A DNA stretch of 64,000 bases from Brevundimonas sp. SL130 (GTDB taxonomy: Bacteria > Pseudomonadota > Alphaproteobacteria > Caulobacterales > Caulobacteraceae): positions 1,736,001 through 1,800,000 of the forward strand of contig NZ_CP113064.1 of the NCBI RefSeq assembly GCF_026625805.1, in the 5' to 3' direction. Position 1 is the stretch's first letter. Each line of letters begins with the position of its first letter. Position numbers and translations under genes: made by a program. The notes under the pieces are model-generated. The model was not told the origin of the DNA. It saw only the letters and a list, made by a program, of their open reading frames with translations, and ran no database searches. Of this stretch, positions 48,497 to 56,378 are shown one piece after another.

Positions 48497-49639
48497 TCAG
48501 TGAAGCCGTTGACCGCCGACCCATACGCCCGCCGGCTGGAGGTCTGACGTCAGCCAGACCCAGTCGGCGCGCAGTCCGGGGATCAGCGCGCCTCGCTCTT
48601 CAGACAGTCCCAGGAAGGCGGCTGGATTGGTCGAGGCCATGGCGACCGCCTGGGGAACTGTGACGCCCGCCCGGGCGACGATCTCGCGAACCGCGCCGGC
48701 CATGTCCAGATCCGAGCCTGCAAGCGTGCCGTCGGCGCTGACGCAACGGCCGTCGCGAACCGTGATCGGCCGGCCTTGCAACATGAAATCCTTGGTCTCG
48801 GCGCCGACGCAGGGCATGGCGTCGCTGACCAGCATGAAGCGATCCAGCGGCCGGCTCCTCAAGGCGATCCGCAGGGCGGCGTCATGCACATGATGGCCGT
48901 CGGCGATGATCCCGCACCAGACCTTTTGATCGTCCAGGGCGGCGCCCACGAGCCCGGGCGCGCGATGGTGCAGGGGCGTCATGGCGTTATAGAGATGGGT
49001 GACGCCGGTCATGCCTGCGGCGAACGCGGCCTTCGTCGTCTCATAGTCGGCGTCGCTGTGGCCGGCGGAGACACGAACTCCGGCTTGCGCCAGGCGCGCT
49101 ATGTCGGCCGGCTGGACGCGTTCCGGGGCCAGGGTAAGGACCACCTTGCCCCGACGGGGACGCGTCAGAAGGGCGATCAGGTTTTCGTCCAAGCGGCTGA
49201 ACCGGCTGGCGTCGTGGATGCCTTTGCGGGCGAGACTGATAACCGGGCCTTCGATATGGACGCCGACGACGCCGGGCACGCCGGCCTCGATCGCGGCGTC
49301 GATGGCGTCCAGCGCCGCGGCGATGACATTGGGCGTATCGCTGATAATCGTCGGGAGCAGGGCTGTGGCGCCGAAACGTTGGTGCGCTTGGGCGATGGCG
49401 ACGATGCCTTCCACGGTCGGTTCGTCGTTGAATAGGACGCCGCCGCCGCCGTTGCACTGGGTGTCGATGAAGCCGGGCGTCAGCCAGCCTCCGGCCAGGT
49501 CGATGGTCGCGTCAGCCGAAGACGGGGCGGCGTCGAAATCCAGGGCTGTGATGCGGTCGCCATCGACCGTGATCGTCCCCTGAGCATGAACACCGTCCGA
49601 GGCGACGATGGAGCCGCCGGTGAAGTGAAGGCGCGTCAT
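48497..49639 (-). CDS. nagA: N-acetylglucosamine-6-phosphate deacetylase
   Basis: 380 residues. Amidohydrolase fold with GFIDTQCNGGGG, metal Glu in HIEGPVIS, metal His residues in VSAGHSDADY and GVTHLYNAM, and catalytic Asp in LVSDAMPCVG. Removes acetyl from GlcNAc-6-P made by NagE and supplies GlcN-6-P to the next enzyme. The start overlaps the nagB-II stop by ATGA. Confidence 0.95.
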   Translation of the reverse strand: MTRLHFTGGSIVASDGVHAQGTITVDGDRITALDFDAAPSSADATIDLAGGWLTPGFIDTQCNGGGGVLFNDEPTVEGIVAIAQAHQRFGATALLPTIISDTPNVIAAALDAIDAAIEAGVPGVVGVHIEGPVISLARKGIHDASRFSRLDENLIALLTRPRRGKVVLTLAPERVQPADIARLAQAGVRVSAGHSDADYETTKAAFAAGMTGVTHLYNAMTPLHHRAPGLVGAALDDQKVWCGIIADGHHVHDAALRIALRSRPLDRFMLVSDAMPCVGAETKDFMLQGRPITVRDGRCVSADGTLAGSDLDMAGAVREIVARAGVTVPQAVAMASTNPAAFLGLSEERGALIPGLRADWVWLTSDLQPAGVWVGGQRLH

Positions 49640-50661
49640 ACGGTTTCCGTCACCTTGCGCAGATGGGGCGGCGCGTCCGGGTTGAGGCCACGCGACACGG
49701 ATAGATGGGCGGCCAGCCGATAGAAACTCTGAATCATCAGTATGGGCTCGATAGCCGGGTGGGCGGCGAAGGTCGGAAGCGGCCCAGCGCCGGTTTGAGC
49801 GTCAGCCAGCAGGATGTTGGCGTTGCGGGACGCGAACTCGGCGGCGACGGCGCGGACGGAATCGCCCGCCGTGTCGGACCCTGCCATCAGCAGGACGGGG
49901 AATCCGTCGCCAACGATAGCCATGGGGCCGTGGCGGACCTCCGCTGCGCTGAAGGCCTCGGCCTGGATGCCGCAGGTCTCCTTGAGCTTCAGCGCCGCCT
50001 CCTGGGCGACGCCCAGGCCGAAGCCGCGACCGATGACGAACAGCTGGTCGGCGTTCATCAGGGCGGCGGCGGCGGCGCGCCAGTCCATAGACGCGGCGCG
50101 TCGCAGATCATCCGGCAGTCGGGCGACGGCCGCCTGAAGCTCGGCGTTGTCGGACCAGGCGGCCACCAGGGCCGCCACGCCCGCCAGGGAGGCGATGAAG
50201 GATTTGGTCGCGGCGACCGCGAGCTCAGGCCCGACGTTCAGGCCCGCCAGCGTATCCGCGCGCTCAGCCAGGGGCGAGGCTTCGTCATTGACCAGGGCCA
50301 CGACCTGGGCGCCGGCGGCGCGCTGCGCATCGACGGAAGCCAGCAGGTCCGGGCTGCGTCCGCTTTGCGAGATCGCCAGGCACAGGGCGTGGCCGGGGGC
50401 GCTGGGGGCGCCGTAGACCGAAGCGATCGACGGGGCCGCCGATGCGACCGGCACGCCGATGAAAGCCTCGATCAGATATTTGGCGAAGGTGGCGGCGTGA
50501 TCGGAGGATCCTCGTGCGACTGTGACAACCACGGTCGGAGGCGTCGCGCGCAATTGAGCGCCCAGAGCCTGGAAAGCCGCTGCGTTTTTCTGGAGCATTC
50601 GCTCCACGGCGTCGGCGGCTTCCAGCGCCTCGCGTTCCATGACGGTCGCCGTCAGCGCCAT
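49636..50661 (-). CDS. Glucosamine-6-phosphate deaminase, SIS type (NagB-II)
   Basis: 341 residues from ATG 50661; a GTG at 50670 is an equally possible start. Two SIS domains as in the isomerase half of GlmS: ARGSSDHAATFAKY, ISQSGRSPDLL and KETCGIQAEAFSAAEVRHGP. No glutaminase domain. Unrelated to classical NagB; it converts GlcN-6-P to fructose-6-P and ammonia. This form accompanies nagA in Shewanella and Caulobacter-type pathways. First gene of the nagB-II-nagA-nagF-nagE unit. Confidence 0.93.
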   Translation of the reverse strand: MALTATVMEREALEAADAVERMLQKNAAAFQALGAQLRATPPTVVVTVARGSSDHAATFAKYLIEAFIGVPVASAAPSIASVYGAPSAPGHALCLAISQSGRSPDLLASVDAQRAAGAQVVALVNDEASPLAERADTLAGLNVGPELAVAATKSFIASLAGVAALVAAWSDNAELQAAVARLPDDLRRAASMDWRAAAAALMNADQLFVIGRGFGLGVAQEAALKLKETCGIQAEAFSAAEVRHGPMAIVGDGFPVLLMAGSDTAGDSVRAVAAEFASRNANILLADAQTGAGPLPTFAAHPAIEPILMIQSFYRLAAHLSVSRGLNPDAPPHLRKVTETV

Positions 50662-50720
50662 TTTGACCACGAAAAATTCAACCTCTGATGCCAGATCACT
50701 GGAGGTTGATAGGTAATATA

Positions 50721-50730
50721 TTGGTATTGT
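50721..50730 (-). promoter_or_regulatory. Candidate GntR half-site before nagB-II
   Basis: TTGGTATTGT (as read on the plus strand), within AT-rich sequence about 60 bases upstream of nagB-II. It shares TGGTATTGT with the site at 40451-40460 in the GH20/GntR divergent region. Confidence 0.4.
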
Positions 50731-50737
50731 TCAAGGG

Positions 50738-51481
50738 CTATTTGTCGCGCCCGTTCAAGGCTTGGCGCAGGGCCGCCACCTGGGCGACGGCGGTCCTGCG
50801 GGTCGTCGGCGAGACGAAGCCGAACTCGAGCAGACGGGAATTCTGACCCTCTGCGCCGACAGGTTCGCTGCACGAGGCGTGGAAGGCCGTCAGGCCGCCC
50901 GCCAGGAGGGGGGCGACGTTGGTGGCGTTGACCCCGCCGCCGGGCATGACCGTCAGACGACCATCGGCCTGCTTATGCAGAGCGGCAAGGGCGGATACGG
51001 CGTCCGGGGCGCGTGGCCGGCCGCCCGAGGTCAGGATGCGGTTGAATCCAAGGGACGCAGCCTCTTCCAGCGCCTGGTGGAGATCGGGGCAGAGGTCAAA
51101 GGCGCGATGCAGGGTGACGTCGGCCGCGCTGTTGATCCGGCGGGCGAGGCCGATCCAATCTTCGAGGCGGGCCAGATCCAGTCGGCCGTCCGGGAGGCCG
51201 GCGCCGATCACAACGCCGGCGGCGCCCAGATCCAACGCCCGTGCAATATCGTCGGCGATCAGGGCCGCGTCCTGGTCATCGTAGGTAAAGCCGCCTTCGC
51301 GGGGCCGGATCAGGACATGGACGGGGCAGGAGCCGAGCACGGCGGCGGCGATGGCCGCTGCAGAGGGTGTGAGCCCGCCGACGGACGTCGCCGCGCACAG
51401 TTCCACCCGGTCCGCGCCGCCGGCCGCGGCGGCCTCGATATCGGCCGTGCTTCCGACGCAGACCTCAAGCTGGGGCTTCAT
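50738..51481 (-). CDS. cutC: CutC family TIM-barrel protein
   Basis: 247 residues. LEVCVGSTADIEAAAAGGADRVELCAAT, VHVLIRPREGGFTYDD, TLHRAFDLCPD and RILTSGG are the CutC family signatures. The name comes from a copper-tolerance claim in E. coli that later work did not support; the true role is unknown. Homologues are often placed in chitin or N-glycan gene clusters, and here it is wedged between the amidase gene (TGATG overlap) and nagB-II, which suggests a job in amino-sugar metabolism. Confidence 0.92.
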   Translation of the reverse strand: MKPQLEVCVGSTADIEAAAAGGADRVELCAATSVGGLTPSAAAIAAAVLGSCPVHVLIRPREGGFTYDDQDAALIADDIARALDLGAAGVVIGAGLPDGRLDLARLEDWIGLARRINSAADVTLHRAFDLCPDLHQALEEAASLGFNRILTSGGRPRAPDAVSALAALHKQADGRLTVMPGGGVNATNVAPLLAGGLTAFHASCSEPVGAEGQNSRLLEFGFVSPTTRRTAVAQVAALRQALNGRDK

Positions 51482-52491
51482 CAGCCGGCGAACAGCGAGG
51501 GCGCGGTCCGGACCTGGGTCACGCCGGACGTGTCCGTCACCGCATAGACGAAGCCGGGCAGGAGGCAGAAGGCGCCGACCCGCCCGTGTCGGTCCATCGC
51601 CAGAAAGCCGACCTGAACCCCCCGGATCGCCTCGCCGCGCAGGCCGGCGATATGGCGCACCACCTCTTCGCAGGCGGCCTGAGGCGAGGCGCCGGCGCGC
51701 ATCGAGGCCACGACCCGGGCGCTTCCGGCCACGCGGGTGACCTCCTCGCCGACCCCGGTTGCGGTCGCTCCGCCCACGTCCTTCTCGACGTAGAGGCCAG
51801 AGCCGACCTGGGGCGAATCGCCGACCCGTCCGCGCATCTTGAAGGCCATGCCTGATGTGGTGCAGGCGCCGGCGAAGCGACCGTCGGGGTCGCGCATCAG
51901 AAGCCCGATGGTGTCGTGATCCAGGGCGCCGCCGGGGGTGCGGTACCCGGTCCGCTCGACATTCGCCTGGGGGCTGTAATGCGCCGTCTTCAACCAGTCG
52001 CGCCAGGCGGCCTCGGTCTCGGGGGTCAGCAGGTTGGTCTGAGGAAAGCCCTGATCGCGCGCGAACCGGGTTGCGCCCTCGCCGACCAGCAGGGTGTGCG
52101 GCGTCTTTTCCATTACCGCGCGCGCCACCGAAATGGCGTGGACCGTATCTTCCAGGGCTGCGACGGCGCCGACGCGGCCCGCATCATCCATAATGACGGC
52201 GTCCAGGGTGACATGGCCGTCCCGGTCGGGATAGCCGGAGAAGCCGACGGAATGATTGTTAGGGTCGGCCTCAGGCACCATGGCCCCGGCCTCGACCGCG
52301 TCCAGCAGGGAGCCGCCCGCGCGCCGACGGGCGTAGGCCGCGTCATTCGCCGCCGCACCAAAATCCCAGGTCGAGACGATGAGGGCGCCTGTGTCCGTCG
52401 ACGTCGATGAGCCTGCCGACGCGGTGCGCGCACCTGCGGCGAGGCATCCGACGGTCGCCATCACAGACATGATGGAGCGCCTGCTGATCAT
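51481..52491 (-). CDS. N4-(beta-N-acetylglucosaminyl)-L-asparaginase, exported
   Basis: 336 residues from ATG 52491 (GAGG 6 bases upstream). Twin-Arg signal MISRRSIMSVMATVGCLAAG ending ARTASA. Ntn-hydrolase of the glycosylasparaginase group: autocleavage and nucleophile Thr194 in DHDTIGLL, preceded by PGGAL; later SGMAFKMRGRVGDSP and GSARVVASMR. Cleaves the amide between GlcNAc and Asn once the rest of the glycan is trimmed, needing a free Asn alpha-amino and carboxyl group. It ties the locus to N-linked glycoproteins. Confidence 0.92.
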   Translation of the reverse strand: MISRRSIMSVMATVGCLAAGARTASAGSSTSTDTGALIVSTWDFGAAANDAAYARRRAGGSLLDAVEAGAMVPEADPNNHSVGFSGYPDRDGHVTLDAVIMDDAGRVGAVAALEDTVHAISVARAVMEKTPHTLLVGEGATRFARDQGFPQTNLLTPETEAAWRDWLKTAHYSPQANVERTGYRTPGGALDHDTIGLLMRDPDGRFAGACTTSGMAFKMRGRVGDSPQVGSGLYVEKDVGGATATGVGEEVTRVAGSARVVASMRAGASPQAACEEVVRHIAGLRGEAIRGVQVGFLAMDRHGRVGAFCLLPGFVYAVTDTSGVTQVRTAPSLFAG

Positions 52492-52665
52492 AATCGACCT
52501 CGTTCTATCCGGTGGAATCGCGACCTTGCCGTCGGTCAAGCTAAGAGGATAGAGGTATCTCGAAGGATATTTATTGGCAATAGATTGGGTCTACCGCGCG
52601 TGAGGCGCACGGTAGAATAGTCGATCGACTTGGGAGCCTTGTCCCTCCCAGCAGTTGATATCGAC

Positions 52666-53193
52666 TCAGGCTCTATGCCGAGCGCCCCGGGTGGCGCCTA
52701 AAGGCGTCTGGACCGCCTTGCCGGAAAACGGCCAATATTCCAATCGGCAGCCTAGAGCGCAGACGCGTGGAGCGTCTATGATCGTGATGCCTTCCGCGAA
52801 GAGAAAGTCCAACGCGAAGTCGCGATTTCGCTCGCCGACATTGTAAAATGACTCAAAGGTGCTTGCTCCACCGAAGACGACCGCCTCCAGCCGCGCCAGT
52901 TTGGCGCCCTTGGCGATCAAGGCATCGATCAGACTGGGCATGAGATGATCGCCGTAACGGTAAGGATCACAATGTTGCGGCGGGGGCGTAGGCGACTTGG
53001 GGAGGACGAAATGGTTCATCCCGCCGATTCCTCTGTGTGGATCACGAATACAGGCGGCGACGCAGGAGCCCAGGACCGTCGTGATCACGGCGTCGGGATC
53101 GTCGCTGATGCAGTATTGCCCCTGCGCGATGGATTTGTGGCGAACGGGGCGGCCTTCGTCGTCCCAGGCGCGACTGCAACTATTGTGTTTCAT
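52666..53193 (-). CDS. cheD: CheD chemoreceptor glutamine deamidase
   Basis: 175 residues. Catalytic Cys in TTVLGSCVAACIRD and His in GGMNHFVLPKS, followed by YGDHLMPSLIDALIAKGA, VFGGAS and VGERNRDFA, all standard. CheD deamidates Gln residues in methyl-accepting chemotaxis proteins. No other che gene is in the window, so this is an orphan copy next to the GlcNAc locus. Confidence 0.95.
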   Translation of the reverse strand: MKHNSCSRAWDDEGRPVRHKSIAQGQYCISDDPDAVITTVLGSCVAACIRDPHRGIGGMNHFVLPKSPTPPPQHCDPYRYGDHLMPSLIDALIAKGAKLARLEAVVFGGASTFESFYNVGERNRDFALDFLFAEGITIIDAPRVCALGCRLEYWPFSGKAVQTPLGATRGARHRA

Positions 53194-53404
53194 GACGCCT
53201 GGGCCAGATTGACCCGAGGGGTCAAGTCGCAGACGACGATGACAAATATTGGTTTATAGATAGTGTAGTGGACGCGTTTAGATTGCGTGGACAGGGGCGC
53301 CCCCCAGGCATGAAGGCGAGGTGCGCGAAAATGGCGGACGACGGGGCTTTCGCCGGAGCGTTGCACTGACTAGCTAAAGGGCGACGAAGCTGAGGAGAAG
53401 CATC

Positions 53405-53920
53405 ATGGCCACCGCACGTGAAAAACGTCTTGCGCCGCTAAGAACCCCAACGAGTCTGTCCGAGGATGCGACGCGCGATATTTCGGCTGCCCTGACCACC
53501 GTGCTGGCGGACGTCTTCTCGCTCTATATCAAGACCAAGAATTTCCACTGGCACGTGTCGGGTCCGCATTTCCGGGACTATCACCTGCTGCTGGATGAAC
53601 AGGCGGCCGAGATCCTGGCCATGACCGATCTGATCGCCGAGCGTGCGCGCAAGATCGGGGGGACCACTCTGCGTTCCGTCGGCCAGATCGCCCGTGAATC
53701 GCGGGTGCTCGATAACGACGCCGACTATGTGGATCCGCTCGACATGCTGGCCGAGCTGCGGGACGACAACAACGACCTAGTAAGCCGGATGCGCGAGGTC
53801 CATGATCTGTGTGACGAGTACAAGGACATCGCCACCGCCAGCCTGTTGGAGAACTGGGTCGATGAGACCGAGAAGCGGGTCTGGTTCCTGTTCGAATCGG
53901 GCCGTCGCGGCAACGGCTGA
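53405..53920 (+). CDS. dps: Dps-family ferritin-like DNA-protection protein
   Basis: 171 residues. Ferroxidase signature KTKNFHWHVSGPHFRDYHLLLDEQ in outline, with His and Asp/Glu ligands shared across the subunit interface, then AERARKIGGT. A basic N-terminal tail (ATAREKRLAPLR) could bind DNA. It stores iron and protects DNA from peroxide. A good AAGCTGAGGAG ribosome site precedes the start. Confidence 0.93.
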   Translation: MATAREKRLAPLRTPTSLSEDATRDISAALTTVLADVFSLYIKTKNFHWHVSGPHFRDYHLLLDEQAAEILAMTDLIAERARKIGGTTLRSVGQIARESRVLDNDADYVDPLDMLAELRDDNNDLVSRMREVHDLCDEYKDIATASLLENWVDETEKRVWFLFESGRRGNG

Positions 53921-54007
53921 CTTGATCGTCTGGCGTGCGGACTTGTCCCTTCTTGCCAAATCTTAACGGACGGTAATAATCCCGCCCGGACAGGCGGGAG
54001 GGGTGAG

Positions 54008-54370
54008 ATGCGGATTGCGCTGGTCGGCTGTGGCCTGGCTTTAGGCGTCGTCGTTGCGGCGGCGCCGGTGCGGGCAGGCATGTCGGAGGCCTTTGGCAAC
54101 ACGATCGTGTCCCACTATCCCAACGGCCAATGGGTGAAGCATTTCTTTGAGCCGGACGGTCGGTACACGTCCCAGTTCTCGGACGGTCGACATCTGACGG
54201 CGCGCTGGAGCCGGGAGGGCGACAAGATCTGCCTGACGGAGTTTCGTCCGCGTCAGATTCTGCCGCGCTTTTGCAGCCGTATGGTCGAGGCGGATATCGG
54301 CCAAAGCTGGCAGGCTCGCGATCCCTTGGGCCGCACGATCCGCAACGAACTGGTGGCCGGGCGTCTTTGA
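54008..54370 (+). CDS. Small exported protein of unknown function
   Basis: 120 residues with a signal peptide (MRIALVGCGLALGVVVAAAPVRA). The mature part has a GNTIVSHYPNGQWVKHFFEPDG / FSDGRHLTARWSREGDKICLTE pattern of beta-strands, probably one small barrel, and two cysteines that could form a disulphide. Similar short periplasmic proteins are common in Caulobacterales; no function known to me. The start is preceded by GAGGGGTGAG. Confidence 0.8.
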   Translation: MRIALVGCGLALGVVVAAAPVRAGMSEAFGNTIVSHYPNGQWVKHFFEPDGRYTSQFSDGRHLTARWSREGDKICLTEFRPRQILPRFCSRMVEADIGQSWQARDPLGRTIRNELVAGRL

Positions 54371-54428
54371 AGCCGATCTGGCTCTTGTCAGGCGCGGCCC
54401 GGCCCTCTAGAGCCGACCGCCTGCCCAT

Positions 54429-54513
54429 GCGGATGTGGCGGAACTGGTAGACGCACTGGATTTAGGTTCCAGCGCCGAGAGGCGTGGAGGTTCGAGTCCT
54501 CTCATCCGCACCA
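54429..54513 (+). tRNA. tRNA-Leu (anticodon TAG)
   Basis: An 85-base class II tRNA: acceptor GCGGATG pairs with CATCCGC, the anticodon stem CTGGA/TCCAG encloses TTTAGGT (anticodon 54463-54465), a long variable arm CGCCGAGAGGCG follows, the T arm has GGTTCGAGTCC, and CCA is encoded. Confidence 0.96.
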
Positions 54514-54519
54514 AGCAAA

Positions 54520-54552
54520 AAAGGCCCCGGATCGCTCCGGGGCCTTTCTTCG
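54520..54552 (+). terminator. Terminator of tRNA-Leu
   Basis: 12-bp stem AAAGGCCCCGGA (54520-54531) with TCCGGGGCCTTT (54536-54547), loop TCGC, then CTTCG. Confidence 0.9.
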
Positions 54553-54659
54553 TTGTTGGCCTATCGCCCTCGCGGGCTACTTGAGGCCGATTTTGGGCTG
54601 GTCGCCCTCAGGGCTTAGGGCCGACTTGGTTGGCCTGCCTGAGGACGTCAGTGGGTGTC

Positions 54660-56234
54660 TTAGCTGATCGGCGGGACAGGCGGCGGGGGCAGGTCGCTGT
54701 CGGTCTCGTGGACCTCGACCAGACCGCGGCCCAGGTGGCTCTTGCGATAGCCGTAGGCGAAATAGATCAGCAGGCCGATGCCGCCCCAGATCGGCAGCAC
54801 CATCTTGGCGTCGTGCGGCAGGTTCCAGAACAGGGCGGCGCAGCCGACGGCCGACAAGGGGGCGATGATCCAGACCAGCGGCGTCTTGAACGGGCGATGC
54901 CGGTTGGGATCGGTCTTGCGCAGGATCAGGACCGCGATCGACACCATGAAGAAGGCGAACAGGGTGCCCGAGTTCGAGATGTCGGCCAGTTTTCCAACCG
55001 GGAACAGGGCGGCGGCGATGGCGACGGCGACGCCGGTGAAGATGGTCACGACATAGGGGGTCTTGAACCGCTTGTGCATCTTGGTCAGGCCTTCCGGCAG
55101 AAGACCGTCGCGCGCCATGACGAAGAAGATGCGGGTCTGGCCGTAGATCATCATCAGGATGACGGAGGGCAGGGCCAGCATCGCGGCGATGCCCAGGGCG
55201 TTCCCGACCTGCGGATGGCCGATGACGCGCAGGACGTGGGCCAGGGCCTCGTTCGAGCAGACCAGGGCTTCGGCGTTGGCCGGCAGGGCGCAGGCGGCGA
55301 CGAAGGCGGCCGACCCAGGCTCAACCGCTTGGCCGGCGGCGCCGAGAACCGGCTGGGCGCCGATGGCGCCGGCCGCGCCCAGGGCCACCAACAGATAGAA
55401 GACGGTGCAGAAGGCCAGCGAGCCGATCAGGCCGATCGGCACGTTCTTTTGCGGATTCTTGGTTTCTTCGGCGGCGGTCGAGACGGCGTCGAAGCCGACA
55501 TAGGCGAAGAAGATCGAGGCGGCGGCGCCGACGACGCCCATGCCCGAATAGGCGCCGAACAGGCCGTTGGGCGTGAAGGGCGACAGGTTGGCGGTGTCGA
55601 TCACCGGCAGCGTCAGGACGATAAAGACCGTCAGGGCGACGACCTTGATCGCCACCAGGACAGCGTTGACGCGCGCCGACTCCGTTGTTCCGACGATCAG
55701 CAGGGCGGTCACGGCAAGGGCCACAACGATGGCGGGGATGTTGACGATCCCGGCCGAGAAGTCAGGCATGGGGATGAAACCGTTCATCACCCAGGTCGGT
55801 CCGGCGGAGAGAAGATCCGGGAAGTCGAAGCCGAATCCGTTCTCTATCAGCCCCAGCACGTATCCCGACCAGCCCACCGAAACGGCCGAGGCCGCCACGG
55901 CGTATTCCAGGATCAGGGCCCAGCCGACGCACCAAGCGAGCAACTCGCCCATGACGGCGTAGGTATAGGTGTAGGCCGAGCCCGAGACCGGGGCCATGGC
56001 CGCCAGTTCCGAATAGCAGAGCGCCGCGACGGCGCAGACCGCGCCGGCGATGACAAAGCTGACCATCATGCCGGGGCCGGCCTTCTGCGAGGCCGCAGCC
56101 GTCAGAACGAAGATACCGGTGCCGATGATGGCGCCGATCCCCAGCAAGGTCAGTTGAACAGGTCCGAGCGACCGATGAAGCGACTTCTTCTCGGCCGTGG
56201 CCAGAATCGCATCGAGCGACTTAACGCGCCACAT
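54660..56234 (-). CDS. APC-family amino acid permease, cationic amino acid transporter type
   Basis: 524 residues with about 12-13 hydrophobic segments. The first helix carries the family motif GIGAIIGTGIFVL, and a second is VSGSAYTYTYAVMGELLAW. The loop FVGFDAVSTAAEETKNP (as FAYVGFDAVSTAAEETKNPQKN in outline) marks the CAT subfamily. Long Pro-rich cytoplasmic C-terminus (DLPPPPVPPIS). Imports an amino acid with a proton or by exchange; substrate not predictable. Confidence 0.9.
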   Translation of the reverse strand: MWRVKSLDAILATAEKKSLHRSLGPVQLTLLGIGAIIGTGIFVLTAAASQKAGPGMMVSFVIAGAVCAVAALCYSELAAMAPVSGSAYTYTYAVMGELLAWCVGWALILEYAVAASAVSVGWSGYVLGLIENGFGFDFPDLLSAGPTWVMNGFIPMPDFSAGIVNIPAIVVALAVTALLIVGTTESARVNAVLVAIKVVALTVFIVLTLPVIDTANLSPFTPNGLFGAYSGMGVVGAAASIFFAYVGFDAVSTAAEETKNPQKNVPIGLIGSLAFCTVFYLLVALGAAGAIGAQPVLGAAGQAVEPGSAAFVAACALPANAEALVCSNEALAHVLRVIGHPQVGNALGIAAMLALPSVILMMIYGQTRIFFVMARDGLLPEGLTKMHKRFKTPYVVTIFTGVAVAIAAALFPVGKLADISNSGTLFAFFMVSIAVLILRKTDPNRHRPFKTPLVWIIAPLSAVGCAALFWNLPHDAKMVLPIWGGIGLLIYFAYGYRKSHLGRGLVEVHETDSDLPPPPVPPIS

Positions 56235-56378
56235 AGATTATCCCCACGTTTACAGCGGCCCCTCGGCCGCGTCGGCGGGACGCTAGCGGTGGATCGCCGG
56301 CCGCGCAACGCGCATGACGACGGGGTTAAGCGCTCACGACGCTTTCGTGATCGTCACGCATCGGGCTAGACGCGGGTC

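Noticed and set aside
46020..48503. 827-codon open frame opposite the EIIA-HPr-EI gene
   Set aside because: Antisense shadow with Gly/Arg/Asp-rich composition and no domain.
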